This document shows, piece by piece, positions 1-10,197 of a stretch of DNA of 64,000 nucleotides. The DNA comes from Rugalucina vietnamica (taxonomy: Eukaryota; Mollusca; Bivalvia; Lucinida; Lucinidae). The number at the start of each line of letters is the position of its first letter. Position 1 is the stretch's first letter. The DNA is taken from NCBI GenBank assembly GCA_964017185.1, contig OZ024879.1:41733883-41797882 (forward strand). Reading direction: 5' to 3'. The notes under the pieces are model-generated. The model saw only the letters and a list, made by a program, of their open reading frames with translations. It was not told the origin of the DNA and searched no databases. A program made the translations under genes and the position numbers.

Positions 1-138
1 TTTCAATGCGACTGGCGTCGTGCAAGCGAAAATCTAACACCCTTGTCGAGATGTCTGCCCAGCGGATTTTGACAAGAAACATCATTGAAGTTGAAGTTGA
101 AGTTGACACATTGGACACATCTGTGAAATGGGGGAGTG

Positions 139-240
139 CGGTGGCCAGGACTGTTGGTAGAGCATCAGACTGAATCATAAGATGAGAATCTTGCAGTACA
201 ACATGAGTGCCAGTGATGGATAGACAGATCTGTCCTGAGG
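139..240 (+). repeat. tRNA-like SINE head (tRNA-Lys-like), fragment
   Basis: The stretch GTTGGTAGAGCATCAGACT is very close to the A-box and anticodon-arm region of metazoan tRNA-Lys. The B-box half is not preserved and the following bases do not fold as a tRNA, so this is best read as the 5' head of a degraded tRNA-derived SINE rather than a tRNA gene. Confidence 0.4.
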
Positions 241-433
241 GTCACTTTTGCATCTCGAGGCTTGCCGAGAGACCCAATTTAAACCACACCTCTTTTGCGC
301 CTGAATAAAATGATGTGATTCCGTCATTGTCGCCGACAGGTAGCGTTATAACACTGACCTGTCGCCTTTGGCTCGTTGCATGCTGGGAATGTCCGCCATG
401 GAATCCATTTTGGAATCCATTTTATATGTAGAT

Positions 434-1057
434 CAGGCTCAGGACAAATCAGAATTTAGCTACAGAGCTCGATTTAGCTATAGTAGCTAAAAGGAGCTTT
501 AAAATTGTGTATATTTCATATATATATCATAATAAAAAAACTCATTGAAAAAATTGCAAGTAAATGATTAATAAAAAATGTTAACCACTTTGTATGGGTT
601 GTGTAAACATCAAATTTGAGAAAATCCAGCCAAGATTTTTTTGCAAAAACTTCATTTTATAATTGCAGGAAATGAGATGTTATAAAATACCTCATTGTGG
701 CAGTCATTGCAAAAAAATGGAATGCCAAACACAGAGCACAGTTTATGTAGCAGAAAAAAATATGATAGCATATCTAACTGTTGATCGGGGTTTTATGAAT
801 TCTCATTTTCTGAAATAAACAAAAATGGTGTTTTTGCAGAAATTTCTTCTCTGGATTTTCCTAAAAATGTTGTTTACACAAAATATTTAAAGTTGTTAAC
901 AATTTTAATCAAGTATTTGCCTGCAATATTTTCACAATGTTTAAGTTTAATAAAACATTAAGTTTAATAAAACAAATATACACAATTTTTAAAGCTCCTT
1001 TTAGCTACTATAGCTAAATCGAGCTCTGTAGCTAAATTTTGATCTGTCCTGGGCCTG
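434..1057. mobile_element. 624-bp fully palindromic MITE / foldback element
   Basis: The two halves are inverted copies over nearly their whole length. The outer ~80 bp (from CAGGCTCAGGAC on the left, mirrored as GTCCTGGGCCTG on the right) are almost identical, and the inner parts (about 550-680 against 820-940) still align as reverse complements. TAGAT occurs directly before 434 and directly after 1057, a 5-bp target-site duplication. No coding sequence is visible, so it is non-autonomous. The superfamily is not assigned. Confidence 0.85.
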
Positions 1058-1340
1058 TAGATCATATTAATATAATTTTACATACATTATATTTTTGTCT
1101 TTTTGTTACGTCCTGTGTTTTACCTTTGCACAGCTCGAATGAAAGAAATACATTCTAGTCCAGCAAATTCAAGAAATCTATTAATTGATTCTCGCGAGAA
1201 CTGAACGGGATTAGTCGATTTTGGCTATATCCCATAATTCAAAGCGTCAAATGCGAGAGATCTATATGAGATATCGTCAGATCTCGCGAGAATGGTGATT
1301 CCGTTGGCACCATTCCGTTTTCCCAACCGACACGACACGG
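1058..1340. other. No gene seen
   Basis: AT-rich sequence, then a stretch with several CTCGCGAGA-type palindromes (near 1191, 1252 and 1284). I see no coding or RNA gene here. Confidence 0.5.
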
Positions 1341-1370
1341 GCTATCCGCACGACGGTCGTGCCGATAACC
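1341..1370. repeat. GC-rich palindrome, copy 1
   Basis: A 30-bp near-perfect palindrome centred on GCACGACGGTCGTGC and flanked by GCTATCC and GATAACC. The same module recurs at 1611-1660, 4391-4485 and 6711-6742. It probably belongs to inverted ends of nested transposons. Confidence 0.6.
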
Positions 1371-1524
1371 TGAATCTGCCAAGTACTCCAAACACCTCAT
1401 AAACAGAGTATTACATGGAGCTCCCATATTGAAGTTATCTTTTTGAGAGAAGAGAAGCCAGTGCTTGCCTTATTAATGCTGAGCGCCAAGCAAGGTAGCC
1501 ACTGGTACCATTTTTAACGTCTTT

Positions 1525-1602
1525 GGTATGACGCGGCCCGGATTAGAACCCGCGCCTCCCGCTTCCGAAGCGAACGCTCTAACCATTACACTATCCGGAC
1601 CG
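1525..1602 (-). repeat. tRNA-like sequence, probably a SINE head
   Basis: On the minus strand an A-box (TAGTGTAATGG) and a B-box-like GGTTCTAATCC lie at tRNA spacing, with an anticodon-like arm TTCGCTTCGGAAGCGGG between them. The T-stem has mismatches, the B-box departs from GGTTCGANTCC, and the acceptor halves do not pair in register. A functional tRNA is therefore unlikely. It is a tRNA pseudogene or SINE promoter, and the anticodon is ambiguous (CGG or UCG depending on stem register). Confidence 0.5.
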
Positions 1603-1610
1603 GTCAACGC

Positions 1611-1660
1611 TGCTTATCAGCACGACCGTCATGCGGATAAGCGGCGTTATCCGCACGACA
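1611..1660. repeat. GC-rich palindrome, copy 2 (double)
   Basis: Contains GCTTATCAGCACGACCGTC and GGCGTTATCCGCACGACAG in succession. This is the same module as at 1341, with substitutions. Confidence 0.5.
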
Positions 1661-1980
1661 GGGAAATCGATATCCAAAATGTTAAAATGTTTAGAAATTG
1701 ATACATTTTAAGTTGAAAAATATATTACACTGGCTTCAAAACTAAAACAGAATATTACACATGCAGGATTTTTTTTACTTTTTAATTAACAAAATTGTTA
1801 TTTTGCTGAAACTGGCTTACCTGTAAATTTACCTGTAAAATCAGTCATGCGTATGCGTAAATGAGATAGTAATTATCGCTACCTAAATAATAAAATAATG
1901 TGGTAATCCAAAAGAATAAACAACCTTTGATTTTAACAATGGAGTATGGAAACATTTCAGTAACACAATTAAAAAAAGGC

Positions 1981-2072
1981 GATCGCTACTGACAGCTGGC
2001 TGTCAATAGCGAAAGTTCGCTACTGACAGCCGGCTGTCAATAGCGAATGTTCGCTATTGACAGCCAGCTATA
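1981..2072. repeat. 34-bp self-complementary tandem repeat, cluster A
   Basis: About 2.5 copies of a 34-bp unit, each itself a palindrome: CGCTATTGACAGCC followed by GGCTGTCAATAGCG. Unit starts at 1984, 2018 and 2052 give an exact 34-bp period. Clusters B (3525-3596) and C (4078-4160) are made of the same unit. Confidence 0.8.
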
Positions 2073-3524
2073 CATTTTCATATATATTAATGTGCATAAG
2101 TTTGTTTCTCTATATTTATATTTAAAATGAAATGGCTTCATAAATCCTAGTAACAATCGACCCCATGGGAGTCAAACAATCACAAGGAAAGTGAATAACT
2201 TCAATTTCAGTATTTATTATTTTCATTATCAAAATATAAAATATTCTGTCAGAGCTGCACCAATATATTGTTATCACATTTATTATTGAAGTGTTTATGA
2301 TTTATAAAGTCATTTATTTATATACAAATTTATTTATTTATTAGATTACCCAGCAGTCTATTCTGAAAAAGGATGTAAAAACATGATGTTATGAACATTT
2401 GTACAGCACTGAGTCACGGACAAAATTTCAAATTGTATTCAAAAAGATAAACTTTTATCCATTTCCTGCAAGTTTATAACCATTTTAATCACTTTGTATC
2501 AGTATTCCTCTATTTTATACATAAATGTCTGAATGAAGTAGTTTTCAAGTCGAGATCATAGTCAGAATCTATCACATGCCAGAGTTTCAACAAGATGTGA
2601 TCCGACATGAAAATTACACAACATTTTGTATCCAATTTATGAAGAAATCTGTATTTTTGATCATTTTTTTTTTGCTTCCAAGCAGATATAAAAGTTTAAA
2701 TTATAATGTTTTTGTTAAATACAAAGCACATTCAAAATCTGCAGGAATTTTACATTTTGGAGATTTTTCCAAGATCTGATATTTATTTCATTCTCAATAA
2801 GTGTTATCCCCGGTATGAATAATTCCTGTGTGTACTTAGCCATGACCCCTGTTTATGCTAGTGTAGAGGATTAAACTCACCTCATTTTCCATTTTCAGGG
2901 CCGAAAAATTTAGTTTTAATCTCAGAAATAGTTACATGAAATTATGACTTCTCAATAAGTGTTATCCCCGGTATGAATGACAGTAAGGCATAAAATGTGT
3001 GTGAACTCAGCCATGACCTGTGTTTATTTCCTAGTATGATTCAACTCACCTCAGACACCATACAAGTCTTACTTGATACAGGTACAAATGGTACAAGAAT
3101 AAATGACTTCTATATTAATTATAAAGGACCATATTGATTTAGAATTTTAAAGATCTAGATTTCGGCCTTTTGTCCCAGTCACCTAACCCCATTTCCAGAT
3201 CAAAAGACTAGTCCCTTGGATTTGATGGCATATATGGAATATAAGCCCTATATGTAGCCTACTTTTTCCAAGTATGCAGTTGTCAAAAGATGGACTTTGA
3301 GAAACATTAATATGAAAAGAGTACCACGTTCAAAAGATATTTCAGATTATTTTGATCTCTAGCCCTAACCCAGGTATGTACCGTACCATTTGGTGTCATG
3401 TCTTAGACTATAAGCTAGAATCATAAGGTTTTAATGTTATTCATTTGTCTGACAATATTGACATTAAATCTAAATCCATATCAGAAACCAACAGATATAA
3501 ATTTGATCAGAAATATATAGCTGG
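2073..3524. repeat. Interior of the composite repeat element, with diverged direct duplications
   Basis: There is no convincing gene. Two diverged copies of a ~100-bp block start near 2788 and 2947 (both with CTCAATAAGTGTTATCCCCG, then an AACTCACCTCA end). A second duplication links about 2575 with about 3655 (AACAAGATGTGATC) and about 3340-3530 with about 3710-4080. Short ORFs here look accidental. Confidence 0.55.
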
Positions 3525-3596
3525 CTGTCCATAGCGAACTTTCGCTATCGACAGCCGGCTGTCCATAGCGAACTTTCGCTAATGACAGCCAGCTCA
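3525..3596. repeat. 34-bp self-complementary tandem repeat, cluster B
   Basis: Two units of the cluster A palindrome with the shared variant TGTCCATAGCGAAC, flanked by the half palindromes TATAGCTGGC and CAGCCAGCT. Confidence 0.8.
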
Positions 3597-4077
3597 CCTA
3601 GTTGTTTATCAAATTGGTTTATAAAGTACTTAAAGTCATCCATGTGTCATACTAGAGTTATAACAAGATGTGATCTGACATGGAAATGTTAAGAAGAAAG
3701 TGTTATATTTAAAAAATCTTGGATTATTTTGATCTCTATTTTTATTCAGGTATGGACCTTAAACTAAAGCTCCATGCCATTGAATGAAATCTACCCTTAA
3801 AGATACTTATAGCTTAAGGAATGCCTTATAAGGCACAGAGGCTGTCAGAATATGGAAAACTTGAAAAGAAAAACATTAATTTAGTTATTACATGTACCAC
3901 AAATTTTAACATTTTTTGAAAGTCTGACTTCAGGCCCAAATCCCAAACATACTTACAAAATATATGTTTAAAGGATTCGTGATGAACCTAGGGTCATATG
4001 ATTTAATGCCATTCATTTATCTTACAATATTAAAGATAAGTCACCTGCTAGAAACCCACAAATATAAAGAAATATAT

Positions 4078-4160
4078 AGCTGGCTGTCAATAGCGAACTT
4101 TCCCTATTGACAGCCGGCTGTCAGTAGCGAACTTTCGCTATTGACAGCCGGCTGTCAGTA
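4078..4160. repeat. 34-bp self-complementary tandem repeat, cluster C
   Basis: About 2.5 units. It is preceded by AAATATATAGCTGGCTGTC exactly as in cluster B, so the flanking DNA was duplicated together with the palindromes. The outer edge GCTGTCAGTAGC mirrors the outer edge of cluster A (GCTACTGACAGC), so 1975-4165 may be one element. Confidence 0.75.
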
Positions 4161-4390
4161 GCCACTTCTTAAAAAAAATGCGATGATTATAATTTTATCC
4201 GCTCTTACAAATCTACTGTGATTCAGTTTACATCAGCTGGATTAAGTAAAAAAAAAATTTTTAGTTTTCTTTTTCACAATTAACAAAAATGTTAATTTTG
4301 AATGTTTTTCAATAGCTTAACACATAATTATTATTTAATGACAAATTATAAGTTTAATGCATACGTAAGCTTGTTAGAAAATCTTATACT

Positions 4391-4485
4391 CCCGTCGTGC
4401 CGATAGCCAATACCTGTAGCATTGGCTATCCGCACGACAGTCGGGCCGATAACACCGCTTGTCGGCACGACCGTCGTCCGGACAA
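4391..4485. repeat. GC-rich palindrome, copy 3 (multiple)
   Basis: Several half-sites in a row: CCGTCGTGCCGATAGCC, then GGCTATCCGCACGACAG, then GTCGGCACGACCGTCGTCC. GATAGCCAAT...ATTGGCTATC forms a local hairpin. The following CAGAGTTCTC (4490-4499) is inverted as GAGAACTCTG at 6699-6708, suggesting inverted ends of an element spanning roughly 4390-6750. Confidence 0.5.
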
Positions 4486-4499
4486 CGCTCAGAGTTCTC

Positions 4500-5373
4500 A
4501 CTAGGATTTTGAAAACAGGATTCTAAGAATCCATCACTGGAAAAAGTTGGAGTCAGAAATGAAAACTTGGAATTTGACCAAGAAAACTTGGAGTTTTACC
4601 TTATAAATATATTTCAATAACTTTTTTCTCAACTAGGATTCCACCTAGAATTTGTACATCCTGTAAACAAAACAAAACAAAAAAAAAAAATTTTTTTTTT
4701 TACAAAAGCCAATACTTGTTTCTCCAGACGTCGCAAAATAATTGATAAGATTCTGTCAACTTTACTGAAGTTGAAGCAGCAAAAATTTATAAATGAGTGT
4801 TTTTTTATCACACATGAAGGCAATTCAGGCCAATACCGATGCCAGAGACTGCTCTTTAAAAAATATGCCTGTGTTTTAAGGGGACCGATGTAATGTCGTA
4901 AGTTTTCGTGGCGGTAGAAAGGTGTTTTTCTCTTCTTTTCTGCCAATTTCTCATTCGGAATTTCTTAAAGGCAATTGAAATTGTGATACATTCTCTCATT
5001 CAGAGAATTTCTATGCAAATAGGGTATCGCACCAGAAAACGATCTCTCCATTGTGTACATTGTTCCGATTCCGTAGCGAGTTTTCATACCGAAATTACAA
5101 CGAACATATAGATCTGCGAACACTTTCTTCAATGATCGCTAATAATATTTTTCAACAACATCTTGTTTTCCTATCATCCCTTTGTGTAGATGAGGACCTG
5201 ACAATAAACATCCATTGAATCAACACAAATTTGTGATCCGTGAAAATTGACCTGTCAATCTCCATCAACAAAAACTTGATTGTCAGTTTACTGCGCTCTG
5301 ATTGGATAAGGGCACAATTAGTTCACGCCTACTTGCTTCCCCACATCAGTGGCATGTGTCAGTCACTTGCTTG
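4500..5373. other. No gene seen
   Basis: AT-rich DNA with an A/T homopolymer pair near 4670-4702. The pyrimidine-rich stretch at 4920-4950 superficially resembles a ribosomal-protein promoter, but no first exon of RPLP1 could be read next to it. Confidence 0.4.
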
Positions 5374-6505
5374 CGGCTGAGTCACGATCAGGGTTGCTAT
5401 TTGTGTTGCACTTGAGGCAAAAAATCAACATCTTCGTATTTTCATTTTTCTTAGTTTATAATAACTTAAGACCTATCAGGTTTATATTCCAGTGATAATT
5501 CTTTTGGTTCTCGTGTGTTTTCGAATTTCACCATTGTAGGTAATGGGAACAGTCCAGTACAGGAGCTTCAAAACAGTGTTTTGGGCTGCTTAAATGAGAT
5601 CATATGCAGCCTAGATAAGTCAGTGTTCCTTGTTACAGTTAATTAATTACAATGTAACATGTGTGGTTGCATATGAAAATTTGGACGAAACCTTGTTTGC
5701 AACTAACACTTAATTTCTAATGTGCCTCGTAAAATGGGGCTACGGACTCTACAGGCCATGCAAAAAATACATTTGACCATATCAGCAGTCTAGTATAATT
5801 TCTTGACAAAACCTTCAGACACGTTTTACTAGTCCCCAGTCTGAAAAACAATAAGACCATTTTATCCTTATTAATAGGAATCTGGCTTTGAACTTCCATT
5901 TTGAAAATAGGGGCTACGGACTCTACACAAAATGATGTTTTTTAAAGAAACAAGTACTCTTCACTGAGGGGATGAATTCAACTTCCGTTGATTCTAAACA
6001 TTCTTTTGTCTTAACAATGAAAGACAAAATACAAAAAAATCATTTTCTAATCATGGGTGTAGTTTTTTTTACCTGCCAACTAAAGACACCAATAAAAACT
6101 AAAAACATAACAAAAGAACAGTTTCACTTACTATGCCACATCTTTTTCATTTTTTGTCCAAACTGAATTCTGTAAAAAGTAGATTACATTGGACATATGT
6201 ACCTTTGATGTTACATGCATATTGGACCTTACTTATTTTTTAACATAACAGCCAACCAGCTTAGAAAACACCCAAAATAAAAGTGCAACATCATAACATG
6301 TGAAAAATGGTGATTTTTGGACATATATTGCCTTGCTATAGCAAAACGTTGCATAAAATATCCCATTGTTATATACCGCCAGAAAGCTTATTGCCTAAGT
6401 GTTATGGTAAAATAAAATGTTTTTATTCTTGGATAATATCCTATTGAATCATATGCGCATAACATGGCCTAGGTCAGAAAAGCAACCCTGATCGTGACTC
6501 AGCCG
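5374..6505. mobile_element. 1.13-kb DNA transposon with 25-bp perfect inverted ends
   Basis: The left end begins CGGCTGAGTCACGATCAGGG (25-bp match 5374-5398), and the exact reverse complement occupies 6481-6505. TTG flanks both sides (5371-5373 and 6506-6508), a possible 3-bp target duplication. The hAT-like sequence CAGGGTTGC sits inside the inverted repeat. The interior has no transposase ORF; it repeats GGGCTACGGACTCTACA near 5735 and 5911. Confidence 0.7.
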
Positions 6506-7433
6506 TTGATCTTTGAACAATGTCTTGCGGCTATTCTGCCTTGATCTTTCCGCGGTAGCTTATTTTTTCACGTAATTTATGGAAAGTTTTGGACGCGTCA
6601 CCAGAAAAAACATGGCGTAAGCGAGAATCCATGGCAGTGAATTTTAGGCGTACGAAACGAAAAACACGCGTAAAGATACGCCCAGATTGGAGTTATCGAG
6701 AACTCTGACGCAGCTTATCGGCACGACCGTCGTGCGGATAGCCTCAGCAGACCGACACATCAAAATAAGGGGTGGGTTCCTTTACCGGAATGGACTAGCG
6801 GAATGGACATTATGCTGTGGTTTTGGGTGCTTTAAATATATTTTATCTGCATAGAATGTACTTCTGGAGTCATATGAATATTTTGTATAAAATAAATTTC
6901 ATCTTACTATAGCAAAATTGGCTTCCCATCATCGGCCATGGTGGTTAGGGTAGCCCAGTGGTGGGGTCCAGCATTGGACCACTGCTAGAGGTTTCTATGA
7001 TTAAATTATATATAAATCACCAGTGGATTTACAGCAAAGAAGAAGAAGGAGAAGAAGAAGAAGACAGATTTGTCTGATTCTTTTTCTTGCATGCCTAAAT
7101 GTAGATAGTTTTCCAAGGATAAATGGTTCGTTTCTGACCCAAGTCTCCAGCTGAGTGAGGATTTGATAACGATAACATCTCTTGAATTCTTTTCACTACT
7201 TTAGTGCACAAAGTTATTATTCTGAAGATGTTATTTTTCTATGATGTCGAAAGCTTGATTTGAAATATGTATAGGGTGGATAATCTGTTGTGTTTCTGGA
7301 CAATAAATTTCATTCAATTTTCTAAAATTATCAAGACTAGTTTTAAATACATGTAACTTCATTCTGTTTCTTGTTTTACAACTTGTCCTAGTTTGGACTG
7401 TACATTGCTAATTTGTTATTCCTATGTTTTCAG
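6506..7433. other. Upstream region of the visible RPLP1 exons; no exon recognised
   Basis: Holds GC-rich palindrome copy 4 (6711-6742) and a GAAGAAGAAG tract near 7037. The first coding exon of RPLP1, which should encode about 25-30 residues ending just before the 7434 exon, was searched for and not found. Confidence 0.4.
6711..6742. repeat. GC-rich palindrome, copy 4
   Basis: GCTTATCGGCACGACCGTCG followed by TGCGGATAGCC. This is the reverse complement of copy 1, with the GCACGACCGTCGTGC core intact. Confidence 0.6.
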
Positions 7434-9882
7434 GCAGAGAAAATCAGCACCATCCTGAAGGCTGCAGGAGTATCAGTAGAACCTTTCTGGCCAGGTATTG
7501 TAGTGTACTATTTTGTTGTGTGCAAATGGATAAATTAGCTGTAATGGGCTTAGGTGCCATAGGTGGCTGTATTATTCAATATTCATTTACTTCAGAAAGG
7601 CATTGATTAAAGGTCCAAGACACAGAGGAATGTTTAATGTTTTAGTGTGATAAGTTTGTTAATAAAATTGGCTATAGACTGTAATTAAAGTTGAGGATTG
7701 AGTTTTAAAACATTAAAACAAAGTAGTGAGCGTGAAAGACCTGATCACCAATGGTAGCTCTTAGCCTCTGTATGAGATAATTATTAATCATATATGAATT
7801 TCTTGTATTTTGTAGGTTTGTTTGCCAAGTCCCTGGATGGTGTCAATGTGAAGGACCTGATCACCAACGTGGGCAGTTCTGCAGGTGCTGCACCTGCTGC
7901 TGGAGGGGCACCTGCAGGTGGAGAGGCAGCTGCTGAGAAGAAAGGTTAGTCTACACTTGACACTTGACTCAAAATAGTACAGATCAGGGCCCAGTTGTTC
8001 AAAATTAACGATGTCCTTAGTTAACGATTCGTTAAAATTTCAAATGGCAGTATTACAAATACACTGTTATTTTTTGTTGATAAGATGTGAGAATCATTTG
8101 CCATGCAAAGGATTCTCACAATTTATCAACAAAAATTAATAGTGTATTTGCTAATGTAGTCCGCATTAACTTAACGAGTTGAGGTCTTAGCAATGACGTT
8201 AAGCTAACATAAGTTTTGAACATCTGGCCCCAGTTTAGCAGTTAAATTGCTGGACTTGAAACCAGGGATCATTGGTTTGATAGAGTTTATCTCCCATCTT
8301 TCGGATGTGACTTTGTCATTAGCATTGGAATGGGACACAGGTACAACAAAAAAATCAACCAAATTTGAGCCTGTGCATGAGAAAACCAACAATTTGGGTT
8401 TCTGACCAGGTCCGGCACAAACCGGCCTGTACTGTCACAGAAGCAGGCTAGAAACATGAAATTTCGGATTTAAGAAGAAGAGGGATTGTACTATCCATGT
8501 AGCGAAAACAAAGGCGCTGATCAGCTTCGCGGTTACCGCAAAGCTGATCTGCGCCTTTGTTTTCGCATATGCAAATTGTTGGTTTTCCCAGGCGGCGGCT
8601 CATTTGTATTAAAGTGAACATTCGATATGATCATCAGGCATATTTCTTTCATGATTTTGTAATGAACATATTTCTAAGTTTCCATTGCTTCTGCTTATTA
8701 GTCATGGCAGTCGAAGTTGAAAAGTCCTGGTAACTTGCCTGTGGGAGGCTTGCCCAAGAATTGTGTGGCTAGGATAACAGTAACTATCCTTGGGACATGA
8801 ACTTAGCAATTGACTGTTATGTAAACTTGTAATGCTGCACTAACTCACTCAACCAACCAATTTATGAAAAAAATTTTGTTTCCAGAAGAGAAAAAGGAAG
8901 AAAAGAAGGAAGAGTCTGAGGAATCAGATGATGACATGGGCTTTGGTGAGTAACTACACCAACTGTCGAAGGACAACCAACGTGACTGAGAACAACAAAA
9001 GAGCCGCGTCGTGAGAAAACCAACAATGTGGTTTCTGAACAGGTCCAACTCAAACCGAGCTGTTCACGCATAGAAAATCACTTAAGGCTTGAAATTTTAG
9101 CTTTAGAAAGTACTAAGATGAATTGTACAGTCCATGTAGCAAAAACAAAGGTGCTGATCAGCTTCGCAGTTGCGGCGAAGCTGATCCAGGGCTTTTTCTG
9201 ACCTTTTTGGGAAATTTTTGGTACCAATGAAATGGGGAAAAAATTGTGTGATTTTGGGGAAAATATGACCATTTTGGGAAAAAAAAATAGTGCAATTTTA
9301 AGCAATATTGGGAATATTAACCTTTTAAATTGGGATTTTTCTGCTAATTGGGAATGTTTCAGGTCAATTGGGAATTTTTTTAGCCAATTGGGAAAAATTT
9401 GGTACCGGAAACCGGACCCAGTTTTGTATAGAGAAAAAGCCCTGTGATCTGCGCCTTTGTTTTTGCATATGCACATAATTGGTTTTCTTGACAATTGTTT
9501 AAATACCTGTCTTGGAACAACTTTTTCATGGATCGTCATTCTATGACTCATGGAAAGTTGTTCCCAGACAAGAATTTATCAATTAAGTATTGTCCCATGT
9601 TGATTTCATTCATGTTACATGTAGTTAATCACAGCGGCGTTGTCTATGTATAACCTGTATGATTCTAACGAGTTTAAAAATTCATTCTACCATCACCAAA
9701 CGCACAAGTCCTAAAATGACACCAAACGCCAGCCTTATACATGTGTGAGTAAAGTAATAAAAACTTCATAATTTTCATATGTCAGCAGCAGCAGCATACT
9801 AAGACTGTAAGACACATACTGTTTGCAAAAATAATGTAAATGAATGTTGTAATTTCTCTCTTTTTCAGGTCTGTTTGACTAA
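7434..9882 (+). CDS. RPLP1: Ribosomal protein P1 (60S acidic stalk protein), four visible coding exons, 5' incomplete
   Basis: P1 pairs with P2 on P0 to form the lateral stalk of the 60S subunit, which recruits translation GTPases through its acidic C-terminus. Coding exons are 7434-7494, 7816-7944, 8886-8945 and 9869-9882, all with GT-AG borders and compatible phases (each junction splits a codon after one base). The exons read [11 protein letters not shown] and VEPFWPGLFAK, then an Ala/Gly/Pro-rich hinge, a Lys/Glu-rich stretch, and the diagnostic end [11 protein letters not shown] followed by TAA. About 87 residues are visible against about 114 for the family. The missing part is the N-terminal helix region, whose exon was not found in the upstream DNA. 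Introns carry several MITEs. The sequence gives no sign of decay. P2 is excluded by the P1-type segment VEPFWPGLFAK. Confidence 0.95.
7732..7760 (+). repeat. Fragment of RPLP1 exon duplicated in the intron before it
   Basis: GTGAAAGACCTGATCACCAA followed by TGGTAGCTCT matches the exon segment at about 7848-7878 (GTGAAGGACCTGATCACCAA, then CGTGGGCAGTTCT) with only a few differences. It lies about 85 bp upstream of that exon's acceptor and has no splice sites of its own. Confidence 0.6.
7985..8233. mobile_element. hAT-like MITE in RPLP1 intron
   Basis: Ends are CAGGGCCCAGTTGTTCAAAA and its diverged inverse TTTTGAACATCTGGCCCCAG. The centre is a second palindrome (AAATACACTGTTA against AATAGTGTATTT with TTTGTTGATAA arms). 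A related copy in reverse orientation is at about 18285-18463. An 8-bp target duplication is not clear. Confidence 0.65.
8367..8601. mobile_element. Family A MITE, copy 1
   Basis: Inverted ends GAGCC...GAGAAAACCAACAAT and ATTGTTGGTTTTCCC...GGCTC. Inside is a strong hairpin: AAAACAAAGGCGCTGATCAG opposite CTGATCTGCGCCTTTGTTTT. ATTT flanks both ends (8363-8366 and 8602-8605). Further copies are at 9001, 16471, 20591 and 21573. Confidence 0.7.
9001..9487. mobile_element. Family A MITE, copy 2, interrupted by another MITE
   Basis: Starts GAGCCGCGTCGTGAGAAAAC 55 bp after the donor of the third visible RPLP1 exon and ends in GGTTTTC. Its GCTGATC|TGCGCC core is split by the insertion at 9187-9444. 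Confidence 0.7.
9187..9444. mobile_element. Family B MITE (CAGGGCTTTTTCT ends, 5-bp TSD), copy 1
   Basis: Ends CAGGGCTTTTTCT and AGAAAAAGCCCTG, with TGATC duplicated on each side (9182-9186 and 9445-9449). Comparison with uninterrupted family A copies confirms a clean insertion. The interior repeats variants of AATTGGGAATTTTT. A second copy is at 17487-17712. Confidence 0.85.
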
Positions 9883-9938
9883 TGTCCAGAAGATATCAGG
9901 GCTCAGAAATGTGCTGTAAAAGAAACAAAAAATAGGAA

Positions 9939-9944
9939 AATAAA
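9939..9944 (+). promoter_or_regulatory. Poly(A) signal of RPLP1
   Basis: AATAAA lies 57 bp after the RPLP1 stop codon, the short 3' UTR expected for a ribosomal-protein mRNA. Confidence 0.8.
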
Positions 9945-9987
9945 AGCTATAGACAGCTACATTTTGTTTGATCTCTTTTCCATACTA

Positions 9988-10197
9988 CTGTAGATCCGGA
10001 AATACTCGCAAGAACTTAATTTTTCGCTAATGTTCGTGAATTGATTGCCTTGCTTATTCAAAGTTCTCGCCAATAAAGAGTCACTATAAACTTCATAGAA
10101 TACACGGACACTCACTCAAGATTTCAAGAACTTGCTAATAAATTGGAAATAGAAAATTAGCTAAATAAAAGCCAAGTGAAAATTTCTGAATTTACAG
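9988..10197. mobile_element. 210-bp MITE with TA target site (Tc1/pogo-like)
   Basis: Ends CTGTAGATCCGGAAATACTC and TTTCTGAATTTACAG are diverged inverted repeats flanked by TA (9986-9987, 10198-10199). It lies just beyond the RPLP1 poly(A) site. Confidence 0.6.

Noticed and set aside
1525-1602. Functional tRNA gene
   Set aside because: T-stem mismatches, altered B-box and unpaired acceptor arms indicate a pseudogene or SINE head.
1981-2072. CRISPR-like appearance of regularly spaced 34-bp palindromic repeats
   Set aside because: There are no unique spacers, the units are contiguous and self-complementary, and the genome is animal.
4629-5111. ORFs of 105 and 67 codons beside a pyrimidine-rich, promoter-like stretch, considered as RPLP1 first exon
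   Set aside because: Neither translation resembles the P1 N-terminus, and no donor in the right phase was found.
8845-9071. Minus-strand ORFs across the third visible RPLP1 exon
   Set aside because: Antisense shadows of the exon and the adjacent MITE.
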